Part shown: piece after piece, positions 44,522 through 54,244 of the stretch
How positions within the stretch are numbered: the stretch's first letter is position 1
How the letters are laid out: every line of letters begins with the position of its first letter
The notes under the pieces: model-generated
Told to the model about the DNA's origin: nothing
Seen by the model: only the letters and a program-made list of their open reading frames with translations
Databases searched by the model: none
Translations under genes and position numbers: made by a program
Source: Lentimicrobium sp.
GTDB lineage: Bacteria; Bacteroidota; Bacteroidia; Bacteroidales; Lentimicrobiaceae
DNA: 64,000 bases
Reading direction: 5' to 3'
NCBI GenBank assembly: GCA_023957275.1
Contig: JAMLHF010000014.1
Location: 1 to 64,000, forward strand

Positions 44522-45784
44522 ATGGTAAGGGAACGGAATAACGTATTCAACAACATCGACTGGACCCTGGTTATTATCTACCTGATACTGGTGCTGATGG
44601 GATGGTTGAATATTTATGCTGCCGTATATAACGAAGATCATAAGAGTATTTTCGATCTGAGTCAGAGCTACGGCAAGCAGATGCTTTGGATCTCCACCTC
44701 TCTGTTTATCGGATTGGTAATCCTGCTGACGGATGCCCGGTTTTTCAGCACTTTTGCTTACCTGATCTACGGAATTACCATACTGTCGCTGATCGCGGTG
44801 CTGCTGGTGGGCAGCGAAGTTTCCGGGTCTAAATCGTGGTTCGAGATCGGCGGATTCAGGCTACAGCCGGCCGAATTTGCCAAATTCGCGACCAACCTGG
44901 CCATTGCCCGGTTTTTCAGCGGACAGCACATCAATGTCAGGGATTTCAAAACCAGGGTTATCCCACTCATCCTTTTGGGAATCCCGGGCCTGCTGATCCT
45001 GCTGCAGAACGATACCGGCTCGGCACTTGTATATTCATCATTTATTCTTGTGCTTTACCGGATGGGCATGTCAGGCAATCTGCTCCTTGCAGGTGCGCTT
45101 GTGGTTCTGGTTGCCCTGTCAACGCTTATGGTCGGGCATATTTATGTATCCGGTTTACTGGTAATACTGGCCGGACTGCTCTTTGCCTTTATGAAACGTA
45201 ACCGCAGGAATATCATTAACCTGATGGCGCTGCTGGCGCTGGGCATTGGGTTTACCTTTTCGGTGGAATATGTGGTTGAAAACTTCCTTGAAGAGCATCA
45301 GAAAACCAGGATCAACGTGCTGCTGGGCAAGGAACTCGACCTGAAAGGTGCCGGTTATAATGTAAATCAGTCAAAAATTGCCATAGGCTCAGGTGGTTTT
45401 CTTGGCAAAGGCTACCTGAATGGTACGCAGACAAAATATAACTTCGTCCCCGAGCAAAGCACCGACTTTATTTTTTGCACTGTTGGTGAAGAATGGGGAT
45501 TCGTCGGTTCGCTGGTGATCATTGTGCTGTTTTTGTATTTCCTGATCAGGATCATAAACCTGGCCGAGCGACAACGATCCGACTTCAGCAGAATCTATGG
45601 TTATGGGGTGGCTGCCATCCTGTTCTTTCATTTTATGATCAATATCGGGATGACCATCGGCCTGGTTCCGGTCATAGGAATCCCGCTGCCGTTTTTCAGT
45701 TACGGCGGATCATCACTCTGGGCCTTTACCATTCTGTTATTTATTTTCATCAAGCAGGATGCCAACCGGAATGCCCTGCTTTAA
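44522..45784 (+). CDS. rodA: Rod shape-determining peptidoglycan polymerase RodA
   Basis: RodA is the SEDS-family glycosyltransferase that polymerises lipid II with PBP2. The 420-residue protein has about ten membrane helices. SEDS landmarks include SKSWFEIGGFRLQPAEFAK (about 102-120), LLQNDTGSALVY (about 160-171, with the catalytic Asp), and GLVPVIGIPLPFFSYGGSS (about 380-398). The ATG lies three bases after the mrdA stop, so the two are co-transcribed. Confidence 0.96.
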   Translation: MVRERNNVFNNIDWTLVIIYLILVLMGWLNIYAAVYNEDHKSIFDLSQSYGKQMLWISTSLFIGLVILLTDARFFSTFAYLIYGITILSLIAVLLVGSEVSGSKSWFEIGGFRLQPAEFAKFATNLAIARFFSGQHINVRDFKTRVIPLILLGIPGLLILLQNDTGSALVYSSFILVLYRMGMSGNLLLAGALVVLVALSTLMVGHIYVSGLLVILAGLLFAFMKRNRRNIINLMALLALGIGFTFSVEYVVENFLEEHQKTRINVLLGKELDLKGAGYNVNQSKIAIGSGGFLGKGYLNGTQTKYNFVPEQSTDFIFCTVGEEWGFVGSLVIIVLFLYFLIRIINLAERQRSDFSRIYGYGVAAILFFHFMINIGMTIGLVPVIGIPLPFFSYGGSSLWAFTILLFIFIKQDANRNALL

Positions 45785-45816
45785 TTGTCTGCCTTAAAAA
45801 CCGCAATCTATCAAAT

Positions 45817-47562
45817 ATGCCCGAAACAGTACTGCAAGTCAATGACCTCAGCATCGCATTTCATGGCAGAGAAGGCTGGCAGCAGGCGGTACGTCAGGTT
45901 TCCCTTACGCTGAAGCGGGGCGAAACACTTGGCATTGTGGGAGAAAGCGGCTCCGGGAAATCGGTAACCTCACTGGCTGTTATGCGATTGCTGCCTTCCG
46001 GGATCAGCAGGACAGACAAAGGAAGTATTGTTTTTAACGGAAAATCAGGCGAGGTCATCGAAATTCATAGCCTCAGTGAAAAGGAGATGCTCCGGGTCAG
46101 GGGGAAAAAAATAGCCATGATTTTCCAGGAGCCGATGACCTCGCTGAATCCGGTTATGCGGTGCGGCCGACAGCTAACCGAAGCGGTAAGGCTGCACCTG
46201 GGCTATGATAAAAAGAAAGCCAGGGATTATGTGATTTCACTTTTCAGTGAAGTAATGCTCCCCGATCCTGAAAGGGCTTACCGGGCCTATCCCCACCAAC
46301 TTTCAGGCGGTCAAAAGCAAAGGGTGATGATTGCAATGGCCATTGCCTGCAGACCGGAAATCCTGATTGCGGATGAGCCCACCACCGCGCTCGATATGAC
46401 GGTTCAGAAAGCCATACTCAGGCTGCTGGTTACGTTGCAGCAGAAATACAATATGAGTATGATCTTTATCAGTCACGACCTGGGTGTTATATCCGAAATC
46501 GCCGGATCCGTTGCCGTGATGCAGGAGGGACAGATTGTTGAGTATGGCAGGGTCAGCGAGATTTTCAGCAAGCCGGAACACCCTTATACCCGCGGACTGA
46601 TAGCCTGCCGCCCGCCACTCAATATCAGGCTGCGCAGACTCCCGGTTGTCAGCGACTATACTGAAACAAAGGAGGAATCAAAGGAAATCCGGCATCTGTT
46701 TTCCGCGGCAGTAACCGCTGAAGAACGCAGGTTGAATCACCTGAAACTTTATAAAAACGATCCCCTGCTGAAGGTCGAAAATCTCTCGGTACATTATCCA
46801 TTGCCAAAACCAATTTTTAAAAAAGAACGAAGCTGGTTCAAAGCGGTGGATGATGTAAGTTTTAGTGTATACAGGGGGGAAACCCTCGGGCTGGCCGGCG
46901 AATCGGGCTGCGGGAAAACGACCCTCGGCCGGGCATTGCTCAGGCTGCTGGAACCAACCTCAGGAAGTATTACTTTCAAAGGAACGAACATTGCTGCCCT
47001 GAGCCGGAAAGAACTCAGGATGACAAGGAAAAATATGCAGATTATTTTCCAGGACCCCTACTCTTCTCTGAATCCAAGGATTACCGCAGGTGAAGCGATC
47101 ATTGAACCATTGCTGGTGCATAAAATCATCAATAATGAAAAAGATGGAAAACCTAAGGTAAAAGACCTGCTTGAAAAGGTTGGCCTGAAGCCTGAACATT
47201 ACCACCGCTACCCCCACCAGTTTTCGGGCGGACAGCGCCAAAGGATCTGTATCGCCAGGGCGCTTGCCCTGAATCCCGAATTTATTATCTGCGACGAGTC
47301 TGTCTCAGCCCTGGATGTTTCCGTTCAGGCTCAGGTTCTCAACCTGTTGAACGACCTGAAAACAGATTACGGGTTCACCTTTATTTTCATATCCCACGAC
47401 TTATCTGTCGTGCGGTTTATGTCCGACAGAATAATGGTGATGAAGGAAGGAAAGATTATTGAATCGGGCGAAGCGGATGCCCTCTGTGATAGACCGCAGA
47501 AAGCTTATACCCGGGATCTGATTGCGGCTATTCCCGGTAAGGCGTTTAATCCAGTGCCCTGA
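45817..47562 (+). CDS. ABC transporter with two fused ATPase domains (oligopeptide/nickel type)
   Basis: The 581-residue protein joins a DppD-like and a DppF-like ATPase. The first domain has Walker A GESGSGKS, signature LSGGQKQR and Walker B ILIADEPTTALD, and ends with the oligopeptide-type HPYTRGL motif. The second has GESGCGKT, FSGGQRQR and FIICDESVSALD. It would power import of peptides or similar compounds, but no permease or binding protein is nearby; it could also serve permeases elsewhere. The ATG at 45817 is the first start that avoids rodA. The 3' end overlaps the convergent receiver gene by 17 bases. Confidence 0.93.
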   Translation: MPETVLQVNDLSIAFHGREGWQQAVRQVSLTLKRGETLGIVGESGSGKSVTSLAVMRLLPSGISRTDKGSIVFNGKSGEVIEIHSLSEKEMLRVRGKKIAMIFQEPMTSLNPVMRCGRQLTEAVRLHLGYDKKKARDYVISLFSEVMLPDPERAYRAYPHQLSGGQKQRVMIAMAIACRPEILIADEPTTALDMTVQKAILRLLVTLQQKYNMSMIFISHDLGVISEIAGSVAVMQEGQIVEYGRVSEIFSKPEHPYTRGLIACRPPLNIRLRRLPVVSDYTETKEESKEIRHLFSAAVTAEERRLNHLKLYKNDPLLKVENLSVHYPLPKPIFKKERSWFKAVDDVSFSVYRGETLGLAGESGCGKTTLGRALLRLLEPTSGSITFKGTNIAALSRKELRMTRKNMQIIFQDPYSSLNPRITAGEAIIEPLLVHKIINNEKDGKPKVKDLLEKVGLKPEHYHRYPHQFSGGQRQRICIARALALNPEFIICDESVSALDVSVQAQVLNLLNDLKTDYGFTFIFISHDLSVVRFMSDRIMVMKEGKIIESGEADALCDRPQKAYTRDLIAAIPGKAFNPVP

Positions 47563-47917
47563 TCACTTCCTCGGCCCTGAAAGGTTTGGTGATATAGCCA
47601 TCCATCCCGACAGCGTAGCAGCGTTCGCTTTCATCAGATACAGAACTGGCGGTCATGGCAAAAATCTTGACCTTTTTGCGGTTTTCCGATTCTTCGATTT
47701 CGCGTATTTTCAATGTAGCTTCAAACCCATCCAGTTCCGGCATGTGCAGATCCATCAGCACCAGATCATAATTCTGTTTCCGGAATTTCTCAACAGCTAT
47801 ACGACCGTTATCCGCAATGTCAATGGTTTGCTGGTACTTTTGCAGCAATAACAGTGCTACCTTCTGATTGATGGCATTGTCCTCCGCTATCAGAATCTTT
47901 TTCCTTTCGTTCTCCAT
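47546..47917 (-). CDS. Stand-alone receiver-domain response regulator
   Basis: The 123-residue product is a single CheY-like receiver without an output domain. Key residues are the acidic pair in ILIAEDNAINQKVA (about residues 8-21), the phospho-Asp in LVLMDLHMPELDGFEA (about 53-57), the Thr in AMTAS and the Lys in ITKPF. The NAINQKVA helix is typical of receivers from hybrid histidine kinases, so it may act in a phosphorelay. The frame is open to 48022, but ATG 47917 gives the proper receiver start. A perfect ATCCGG palindrome lies 41 bases upstream. Confidence 0.87.
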   Translation of the reverse strand: MENERKKILIAEDNAINQKVALLLLQKYQQTIDIADNGRIAVEKFRKQNYDLVLMDLHMPELDGFEATLKIREIEESENRKKVKIFAMTASSVSDESERCYAVGMDGYITKPFRAEEVIRALD

Positions 47918-47957
47918 TATCCGAATTCTGTTGTATTGATTTTCTGTCGCTAAGCCC

Positions 47958-47975
47958 GATCCGGTAATCCGGATC
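47958..47975. promoter_or_regulatory. Perfect palindrome upstream of the receiver gene
   Basis: GATCCGG-taat-CCGGATC (7+4+7). It lies 41 bases before the receiver ATG in the region divergent with rnr. The stem is followed by TTTTC on the plus strand, so a terminator role cannot be excluded, but no plus-strand gene ends nearby. Confidence 0.45.
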
Positions 47976-48139
47976 TTTTCTGAAAATAACTGAATCCCAA
48001 CAGGCTGCATCCCTCCGGCCAAAAACCAGCTTACCCTGTTGTTCTATTTATCTGACTTTCCATGAAAAGTAATCCCTGATCTGCAATATTTTCTGCCCTT
48101 TCTTTCCAAAAACGGTATTCTGCGGCCTTTTTGGCAGAT

Positions 48140-48156
48140 CCGGATTTCAAATCCGG
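48140..48156. promoter_or_regulatory. Palindrome overlapping the rnr promoter region
   Basis: CCGGATTT-c-AAATCCGG is a perfect 8-base inverted repeat with one central base. It ends 20 bases before the likely -7 box (TACCTTTA, 48176-48183) and so covers the -33 position, as an operator would. It shares ATCCGGAT with the palindrome at 47958. Confidence 0.45.
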
Positions 48157-48192
48157 TTAAATTCATACCTTTACAATAATAATTATCTGACC

Positions 48193-50376
48193 ATGGCAAA
48201 AAAGAAAAATCCCAGAGCAAAGGCTGTAAAACACGATCCGTTTATCAATACGGTTGAGGCGCTCTTCTCATCCAATCCATTCAAATCATTTAATTTCAGG
48301 CAGGTTGCCAAAATGCTCGGGGTTACCGACAAAGTAAGCCGTGAAATGGTAAAGACACTGCTTGAAAAACTGGCGGCCGGAAATGTGATCCTTGAATTAA
48401 ACCGGGGCAAGTACAAGTATAATCCGGAATTGCTTGCCGATAAACTGTTGCATACCTCCGTTACCGGAATTGTGGATATGAAACAGACCGGCAAGGCCTA
48501 TGTATCAACACCCGATCTGGATGAAGATGTGTTTATTTCAGCCAATAATACCGGTCATGCCCTGCATGGTGACAAGGTAAAGGTACACCTCTTTCCGATG
48601 CGTAAAGGGCGGAAAACCGAGGGACAGATTGTTGAAGTAATCCAGCGGGGAAGAAGTCAGTTTGTGGGTACGGTTCAGATCAGCGGTAAATTTGCTTTTC
48701 TTGTACCTGATGATGTTGCCATGCCTGTTGATATTTTTATTCCGCGTGAATCACTCAACAAGGCCGGTCACGGGCAAAAAGCCATTGCCCGCATCACGGA
48801 ATGGCCCGAAAGGTCGAAAAATCCGTTTGGTGAAATCATTCAGGTCCTCGGCAAACCCGGCGACAATAACGTGGAGATGAACTCCATACTGGCTTCATTC
48901 GAATTTCCGCTTCAGTTCAAGCCGGAAACCCTGAAAGAAGCGGAAAAAATTCCCGTGGAAATCTCTCCGGCCGAAATAGCCGCGCGAAAGGATTTCAGGA
49001 ATATATGGACCTGCACCATCGACCCGCCTGATGCCAAAGACTTTGATGATGCCCTTTCGCTCCGTAAGCTCGAAAACGGAGAATGGGAAGTCGGGGTTCA
49101 TATTGCCGACGTTTCGCATTACGTTAAACCCAATACGGCGATTGACCGGGAAGGGTATGAAAGAGGCACCTCAATATATCTGGTTGACAGAACCATTCCG
49201 ATGCTGCCTGAAAAACTTTCAAACATGGTTTGCTCCCTCAGACCCAGGGAAGACAAGCTCTGCTTTTCAGCCGTTTTTAATATGGATGAAAAGGGCAATA
49301 TAAGCAGGGAATGGTTCGGCAAAACCATTATCAACAGCGACCGGCGTTATAATTACGAAGAAGTGCAGGCGATGATAGAAGGAGCTGATGGCGATTTTAA
49401 AAAGGAACTGCTGATACTGAACAACCTGGCTATCAGATTGCGGGAAGAAAGATTCAAAAAAGGCTCAATTGCCTTCCACACCCAGGAAGTCAAATTTGTG
49501 CTGGACGAAACGGGCAAACCCATAGACACCTATATCAAGGAGCAAAAGGAAGCCAATATGCTTATTGAGGACTTTATGCTGCTTGCCAACCGGCGTGTTG
49601 CTGAAAGGATCGGCCGTAAGACGGGTGATTCCAAACCAAAAACTTTTGTTTACCGTATTCATGACGAGCCCAATCCGGAAAAACTTCAGCGTTTTGCCGA
49701 ATTCCTTACCAAACTGGGTTATAAAATCAACCTGGGTACCCGCAAAGGGCTGGCCAGTTCCTTCAACCATCTTTTTGATCAGATCGCGGGAAAGGGAGAG
49801 GAAAACATGATCGAATCCATCGCCATCCGGACAATGTCGAAGGCCGAATACTCCACGGTTAATCTCGGTCATTACGGCCTTGCTTTCCAGTATTATACCC
49901 ACTTTACCTCGCCCATCCGACGCTATCCCGACCTGATGGTACACCGCCTGCTTGAAAGGTACCTGGCCGGAAAACCATCGGTGAACAAGGATGAATATGA
50001 AGAGTACTGCGTTCACAGCTCCGAAATGGAACGGAAGGCGGTTGAGGCCGAACGTGCCTCGGTAAAATACAAGCAGGCCGAATTCCTGATGGATAAGATC
50101 GGCCATGCATTCAACGGACTGATCTCCGGCGTGAGCAAGTACGGTATTTACGTCGAACTGGAAGGCAGCAAATGCGAAGGAATGGTATCGCTCAAATATA
50201 TGGACGATGATTTTTATTACCTGGATGATGAAAACTACCGGGTAATTGGTCAGCATCATGGCAGGGAATTTAAGCTTGGCGACCCGGTCCGCATCCGCGT
50301 AAAGCGGGTGGACCTGCAAAAAAAGCAGATGGATTTTGTGCTTGATTCAAATGGTGTTGATCCAAAACGGAGATGA
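48193..50376 (+). CDS. rnr: Ribonuclease R
   Basis: RNase R is a 3'-5' exoribonuclease that degrades structured RNA. The 727-residue protein has N-terminal winged-helix and cold-shock domains (about 20-240), the RNB catalytic domain with DPPDAKDFDDALSL (about 277-290, catalytic Asp residues) and HIADVSHYV, the HFTSPIRRYPDLMVHR block (about 570-585), and a C-terminal S1 domain (about 635-715). It lacks the long basic tail of enterobacterial RNase R. The start is ATG 48193. Confidence 0.96.
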   Translation: MAKKKNPRAKAVKHDPFINTVEALFSSNPFKSFNFRQVAKMLGVTDKVSREMVKTLLEKLAAGNVILELNRGKYKYNPELLADKLLHTSVTGIVDMKQTGKAYVSTPDLDEDVFISANNTGHALHGDKVKVHLFPMRKGRKTEGQIVEVIQRGRSQFVGTVQISGKFAFLVPDDVAMPVDIFIPRESLNKAGHGQKAIARITEWPERSKNPFGEIIQVLGKPGDNNVEMNSILASFEFPLQFKPETLKEAEKIPVEISPAEIAARKDFRNIWTCTIDPPDAKDFDDALSLRKLENGEWEVGVHIADVSHYVKPNTAIDREGYERGTSIYLVDRTIPMLPEKLSNMVCSLRPREDKLCFSAVFNMDEKGNISREWFGKTIINSDRRYNYEEVQAMIEGADGDFKKELLILNNLAIRLREERFKKGSIAFHTQEVKFVLDETGKPIDTYIKEQKEANMLIEDFMLLANRRVAERIGRKTGDSKPKTFVYRIHDEPNPEKLQRFAEFLTKLGYKINLGTRKGLASSFNHLFDQIAGKGEENMIESIAIRTMSKAEYSTVNLGHYGLAFQYYTHFTSPIRRYPDLMVHRLLERYLAGKPSVNKDEYEEYCVHSSEMERKAVEAERASVKYKQAEFLMDKIGHAFNGLISGVSKYGIYVELEGSKCEGMVSLKYMDDDFYYLDDENYRVIGQHHGREFKLGDPVRIRVKRVDLQKKQMDFVLDSNGVDPKRR

Positions 50377-50403
50377 TTTGTTTACATACAAAAACGCTGA
50401 ACA

Positions 50404-51546
50404 ATGGAAAACTTTGTCGCTTATAATCCCACCACCCTGCATTTTGGCAGGGATGTTCTCCGTACCCTCGGACAAACGGTCAACCGTTATGGTAAAAAGG
50501 TGCTGCTGGTTTACGGAAAAGGATCAATCAGGAAGAACGGGTTGTATGATCAGGTGATAAAACAGCTTGAATCCATCGGCGCTGAAGTATATGAATACGG
50601 CGGCATCCGGTCAAATCCGGTTGTTCAGGACGTAGATGCGGCAGCGGCCATCGGTCGTGAAAATATGGTGGATGTAATTCTTGCTGTTGGAGGAGGAAGT
50701 GTAATCGACTCCGCCAAGGTGATTTCGGTGGCCATTCCGGTTGAAATTCCTGCCTGGGATTTCTTCTCGCGAAGGGCCATGCCCAGAAGCGCTGTCCCCC
50801 TGATTGCAGTGCTGACACTGGCTGCCACCGGCACTGAAATGAACCAGTTTGCAGTTTTATCGAACCACGATGCAGAAGTTAAAGGAAGTATCGGCAGCCC
50901 GCTCATCTTCCCCAAACACTCCTTCCTCGATCCTCAACTGACCATTCCGGTGCCGCGCAATTATACGGCTTATGGCATTGCTGACCTGATCGCGCACGCG
51001 CTTGAAGCGTATTTCGGCAAAGGGGAAGATGCCACGCTTACCGACCGGTTTGTATTTTCTATCATCAAAGAGGCGATGGAATTTGGTCCCGCTCTGCTTG
51101 ATGACCTTTCAAACTATGAATTAAGGGCAAAAATCATGTTTGCCGCCACCATGGCCCTGAACGGAATGACCATGTACGGACGGGCTTCAGGTGAATGGGG
51201 TGTGCATAGTATCGGGCATATCCTGTCCCTGCTTTATGATGTACCGCACGGGGCATCCCTTACGGTTGTCTATCCTGCATGGATGCGGCTGCAACTTGAC
51301 CGTATCCCCCACCGCATCGCACATCTGGGAGAAAACCTTTTCAATGTCAGGGACCCGGAAGAAACGATTTCCCGGTTTGAGGATTTCTTCCGACGCATCG
51401 AATGCCCGGTAAGACTTAAGGAAGCGACCGGAGATCAGGCTAACCCCGAGGAGATTTTCAGGGTAATGGTCAGCAATAAAGCGGCCACCTATGTGCACAA
51501 ACTGGATCAGGACGACTACAGGAAGATTATTGAATTAATGATGTAA
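50404..51546 (+). CDS. Iron-containing alcohol dehydrogenase (BDH/YqhD-like)
   Basis: A 380-residue NAD(P)H-dependent reductase of aldehydes. The N-terminal nucleotide domain has VGGGSVID (about 97-104). The metal site is formed by Asp and His in GIADLIAHALEAYF (about 193-206) and His in SIGHILSLLYDVPHGASLTV (about 271-290), the ADH-III pattern. The N-terminus MENFVAYNPTTLHFGRD resembles butanol dehydrogenases and YqhD, which detoxify aldehydes or make alcohols in fermentation. The gene starts 27 bases after rnr and may be read from it. Confidence 0.94.
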   Translation: MENFVAYNPTTLHFGRDVLRTLGQTVNRYGKKVLLVYGKGSIRKNGLYDQVIKQLESIGAEVYEYGGIRSNPVVQDVDAAAAIGRENMVDVILAVGGGSVIDSAKVISVAIPVEIPAWDFFSRRAMPRSAVPLIAVLTLAATGTEMNQFAVLSNHDAEVKGSIGSPLIFPKHSFLDPQLTIPVPRNYTAYGIADLIAHALEAYFGKGEDATLTDRFVFSIIKEAMEFGPALLDDLSNYELRAKIMFAATMALNGMTMYGRASGEWGVHSIGHILSLLYDVPHGASLTVVYPAWMRLQLDRIPHRIAHLGENLFNVRDPEETISRFEDFFRRIECPVRLKEATGDQANPEEIFRVMVSNKAATYVHKLDQDDYRKIIELMM

Positions 51547-51574
51547 CTTTACTCTTCCAAACCCGGTCAGTTTT

Positions 51575-52861
51575 ATGGCAGATAAAAACAAAAAACGCGG
51601 TTTCATCGGAAGGTTGGTCCATCGCATATTTAAGAGTCAGAGTGGGGCTTATTATGGTCCGCACCAACCATTGACCGGCATCCCGCATCAGGAACCGGTA
51701 AACCCGGCTAAACGGAAAAATAAACCGGCACCCGCTGAACCAAAACCGGTGAGCCGCGATACACTGGCAGCTAACCTGCTGAACCAGAACCTGAACAAAC
51801 AGACCGGACAGTCCAGTAAACAGGTGTATTCGCCGGCAGAGCCTGACAAAGGGCGCCCGGCCTTCCCTGTAAAGCAAGCCGGAAAGCCCAAAAAAAGAAA
51901 ATCATTACTTAAAAGACTGATTAAAAGAACCAAACCAAAACAGGAAGAACCAGCCATTAAAATCGAAAAACCCAGGCCCGAAGGATTCAATCAGGTGCTG
52001 CGTTCTGAAGTCAGGCCAATGCTGAATTCGCTTGGACTATTCCTGCTTTCATACCTGCTGGTCTATTTAATCTACCAGTTTGCCGGAATACTTGCCGCAT
52101 CCGGCTTCGGGATCGATTCCGTGCTCTATTATTATGAACTTTACTTTCCGATTGGAAATTACAGCCAGTTATGGTCTAGATTGAATATCATTGCCATTAC
52201 CTTCATCAGTCCGCTTGTTTCGCTGGGTATTGCCATTGTTTTACTCAGGGGGGTGCTCCCGCTCGAAAAGCCCGGGTTACAGGCACGGCTGTTTTTTCTT
52301 TGGACAGCTTACCACGGAGCCACGCATTTTCTCGGCGCCTTTGTTGCCGGAATTGTCACTGACCTTGGATTCGGATATGTTGCCAACTGGCTTTACATGA
52401 ATGTCCTTTTCAAAATCCTTATCTCCCTGGTATTTCTGTTAATCCTGGCGCTTACCGGTTATTACAGTACCCGCTTTGCCCTTGAAACCATCGCACCGGC
52501 TCAGCGCAACAACAAATCAAGGGTAAGAAAAGCGCTGTTTTTCCGGTTTGTGGCGCCCTGGCTTATCGGGGCAGCCCTCCTGATTTTCATCAAAATTCCT
52601 GATGCCACCCCTCAGCATGAGGACATCATGATATACGACGCCATCATCATCACTTCAATGGGATTCCTCGTAATTCCGTTGCTTTTCAATCAGAAAGCCC
52701 ATCCCAGACCATTCGGCAACCGGATGAATTTTTACAGGAAGCCTTATGCCTTTACCGTTTTGTTTATTTCACTGCTGACACTGACGGCTTTCAGGCTGCT
52801 GCTGAGCGATGGGTTACACTTCGTCATCCGATTCAGTTTCGATGTCGGTTTATATAAGTAA
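51575..52861 (+). CDS. Membrane protein of unknown function with basic N-terminal extension
   Basis: The 428-residue protein has two parts. Residues 1-145 are Lys-, Arg-, Pro- and Gln-rich and look disordered, with runs such as KPKKRKSLLKRLIKRTKPK (about 105-123). Residues 148-425 hold about seven membrane helices. A His-containing WTAYHGATHFLGAF segment (about 246-259) is the most distinctive feature, but it has no HExxH motif. I recognise no family. It starts 28 bases after the alcohol dehydrogenase stop and seems to end the rnr unit, convergent with cysN. Confidence 0.7.
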   Translation: MADKNKKRGFIGRLVHRIFKSQSGAYYGPHQPLTGIPHQEPVNPAKRKNKPAPAEPKPVSRDTLAANLLNQNLNKQTGQSSKQVYSPAEPDKGRPAFPVKQAGKPKKRKSLLKRLIKRTKPKQEEPAIKIEKPRPEGFNQVLRSEVRPMLNSLGLFLLSYLLVYLIYQFAGILAASGFGIDSVLYYYELYFPIGNYSQLWSRLNIIAITFISPLVSLGIAIVLLRGVLPLEKPGLQARLFFLWTAYHGATHFLGAFVAGIVTDLGFGYVANWLYMNVLFKILISLVFLLILALTGYYSTRFALETIAPAQRNNKSRVRKALFFRFVAPWLIGAALLIFIKIPDATPQHEDIMIYDAIIITSMGFLVIPLLFNQKAHPRPFGNRMNFYRKPYAFTVLFISLLTLTAFRLLLSDGLHFVIRFSFDVGLYK

Positions 52862-52890
52862 AAAACAGTCTGAAAAAGTAAATTCTCAGC

Positions 52891-54189
52891 TTACCCCCCG
52901 TTTAATAACTGATTGGTGGTAACCATCCCCACACCAACCGTATTGTTGGTAGCTTCGTCAATAATAATCAGGGCACCGGTTCTGCGGTTAACATTGTACG
53001 GATCCACAAAGAGGGGTTTGGTAGTGCGAAGCCTCACACAGGCAATATCATTCAACCCGACGGTATGATCACCCGGAATTTGCTCCAGTGTATTGACATT
53101 CACCTTGTATTTAACTTCCTGAATGATACACCTGACATCGCGGGTGGTATGTTTTACTGCATACTTTCCGTTGATTTGCAAAGGTTTATCATTCATCCAG
53201 CACATCATCACTTCAATATCCTGGGTTATCAATGGCAGGTTGCCGGGCTTTACCAGCATATCCCCCCTGCTGATGTCTATATCGTCTTCAAGGGAGAATG
53301 TCACTGACATTGGCGGCCAGGCCTCATCAAGGGTTTCGTTGTAAATATCAATAGATTTGATGGTGCTGCTCAGCATCGAAGGGAGTACTGTAACTTTATC
53401 GCCCGGACGGAAGAACCCTCCGGCTACCCTGCCTGCATAGCCCCGGTAGTCATGGTATTCATCGGATAAAGGCCTGATAACATGTTGTACGGGAAAACGC
53501 GGATCCTCAAGGTTATGATCATTCCCGATTTCGATATGCTCAAGTACATGCCGGAGTGTACCTCCCTTATACCAGGGCATATTCAGAGAAGCATCCACTA
53601 CATTATCGCCGTGCAGGGCGCTGATAGGAACATAGGTAACCTCGCGCAATTTAAGCTTATCGGCAAAATTGTTGAATTCCTGTCTGATTCGTTCATAAAC
53701 CTGCTGATTGTAACCCACCAGATCCATTTTGTTGATGCAGATGATAACATGGGGAATCTGCAGCAGTGAGGCAATATAGGAATGGCGACAGGTTTGCTCT
53801 GTAACGCCGTTTCGTGCATCAATCAGGATAATGGCGGCATTGGCAGTGGAAGCACCGGTAACCATATTCCGGGTATACTGGATATGCCCAGGGGTATCGG
53901 CAATGATAAATTTCCGTTTTGGTGTGGCAAAATAACGGTAAGCCACATCGATGGTAATTCCCTGCTCTCTTTCGGCCCTGAGTCCATCGGTAAGGAGGGC
54001 AAGGTCAATATGTTCATTACCGCGCCGGATGCTCGCCCGTTTAACGGCTTCAAGCTGGTCTTCAAAGATTGATTTGCTGTCGTACAGCAAACGGCCTATC
54101 AGGGTACTTTTACCGTCATCAACGCTTCCGGCTGTCGTAAACCGGAGCAATTCCATATCCAGATATCCTTTGGTCGAAAATTCACTCAT
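52891..54189 (-). CDS. cysN: Sulfate adenylyltransferase large subunit (GTPase)
   Basis: CysN hydrolyses GTP to drive CysD in making adenosine 5'-phosphosulfate. The 432-residue protein has G1 GSVDDGKSTLIGRLL (about 21-35), G3 ADTPGHIQYTRNM (about 106-118) and G4 INKMDLVG (about 161-168), and an EF-Tu-like beta domain. It has no C-terminal APS kinase; that is the separate cysC here. ATG 54189 gives the standard start, although the frame is open to 54312. It is the last gene of cysC-cysD-cysN. Confidence 0.95.
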   Translation of the reverse strand: MSEFSTKGYLDMELLRFTTAGSVDDGKSTLIGRLLYDSKSIFEDQLEAVKRASIRRGNEHIDLALLTDGLRAEREQGITIDVAYRYFATPKRKFIIADTPGHIQYTRNMVTGASTANAAIILIDARNGVTEQTCRHSYIASLLQIPHVIICINKMDLVGYNQQVYERIRQEFNNFADKLKLREVTYVPISALHGDNVVDASLNMPWYKGGTLRHVLEHIEIGNDHNLEDPRFPVQHVIRPLSDEYHDYRGYAGRVAGGFFRPGDKVTVLPSMLSSTIKSIDIYNETLDEAWPPMSVTFSLEDDIDISRGDMLVKPGNLPLITQDIEVMMCWMNDKPLQINGKYAVKHTTRDVRCIIQEVKYKVNVNTLEQIPGDHTVGLNDIACVRLRTTKPLFVDPYNVNRRTGALIIIDEATNNTVGVGMVTTNQLLNGG

Positions 54190-54244
54190 AATTGTATTTA
54201 TTAACGCATGCTGTATCAAATGGTAAACCGGAAGAATGAAATTC

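Noticed and set aside
45493..45816. Upstream extension of the fused ABC ATPase frame into rodA
   Set aside because: It reads rodA out of frame; the ATPase homology begins at ATG 45817. Similar open extensions of ruvC (7635), GH3 (26381), RAYT (24965), the receiver (48022), cysN (54312) and cysC (55800) were also rejected in favour of family-typical starts.
49465..50319. A 284-codon open frame on the strand opposite rnr
   Set aside because: It lies fully inside the well-supported rnr gene, has no recognisable motif and no promoter. The other long opposite-strand frames (35379-36200 over mreB, 32074-32847 over the MacB-like gene) were dropped for the same reason.
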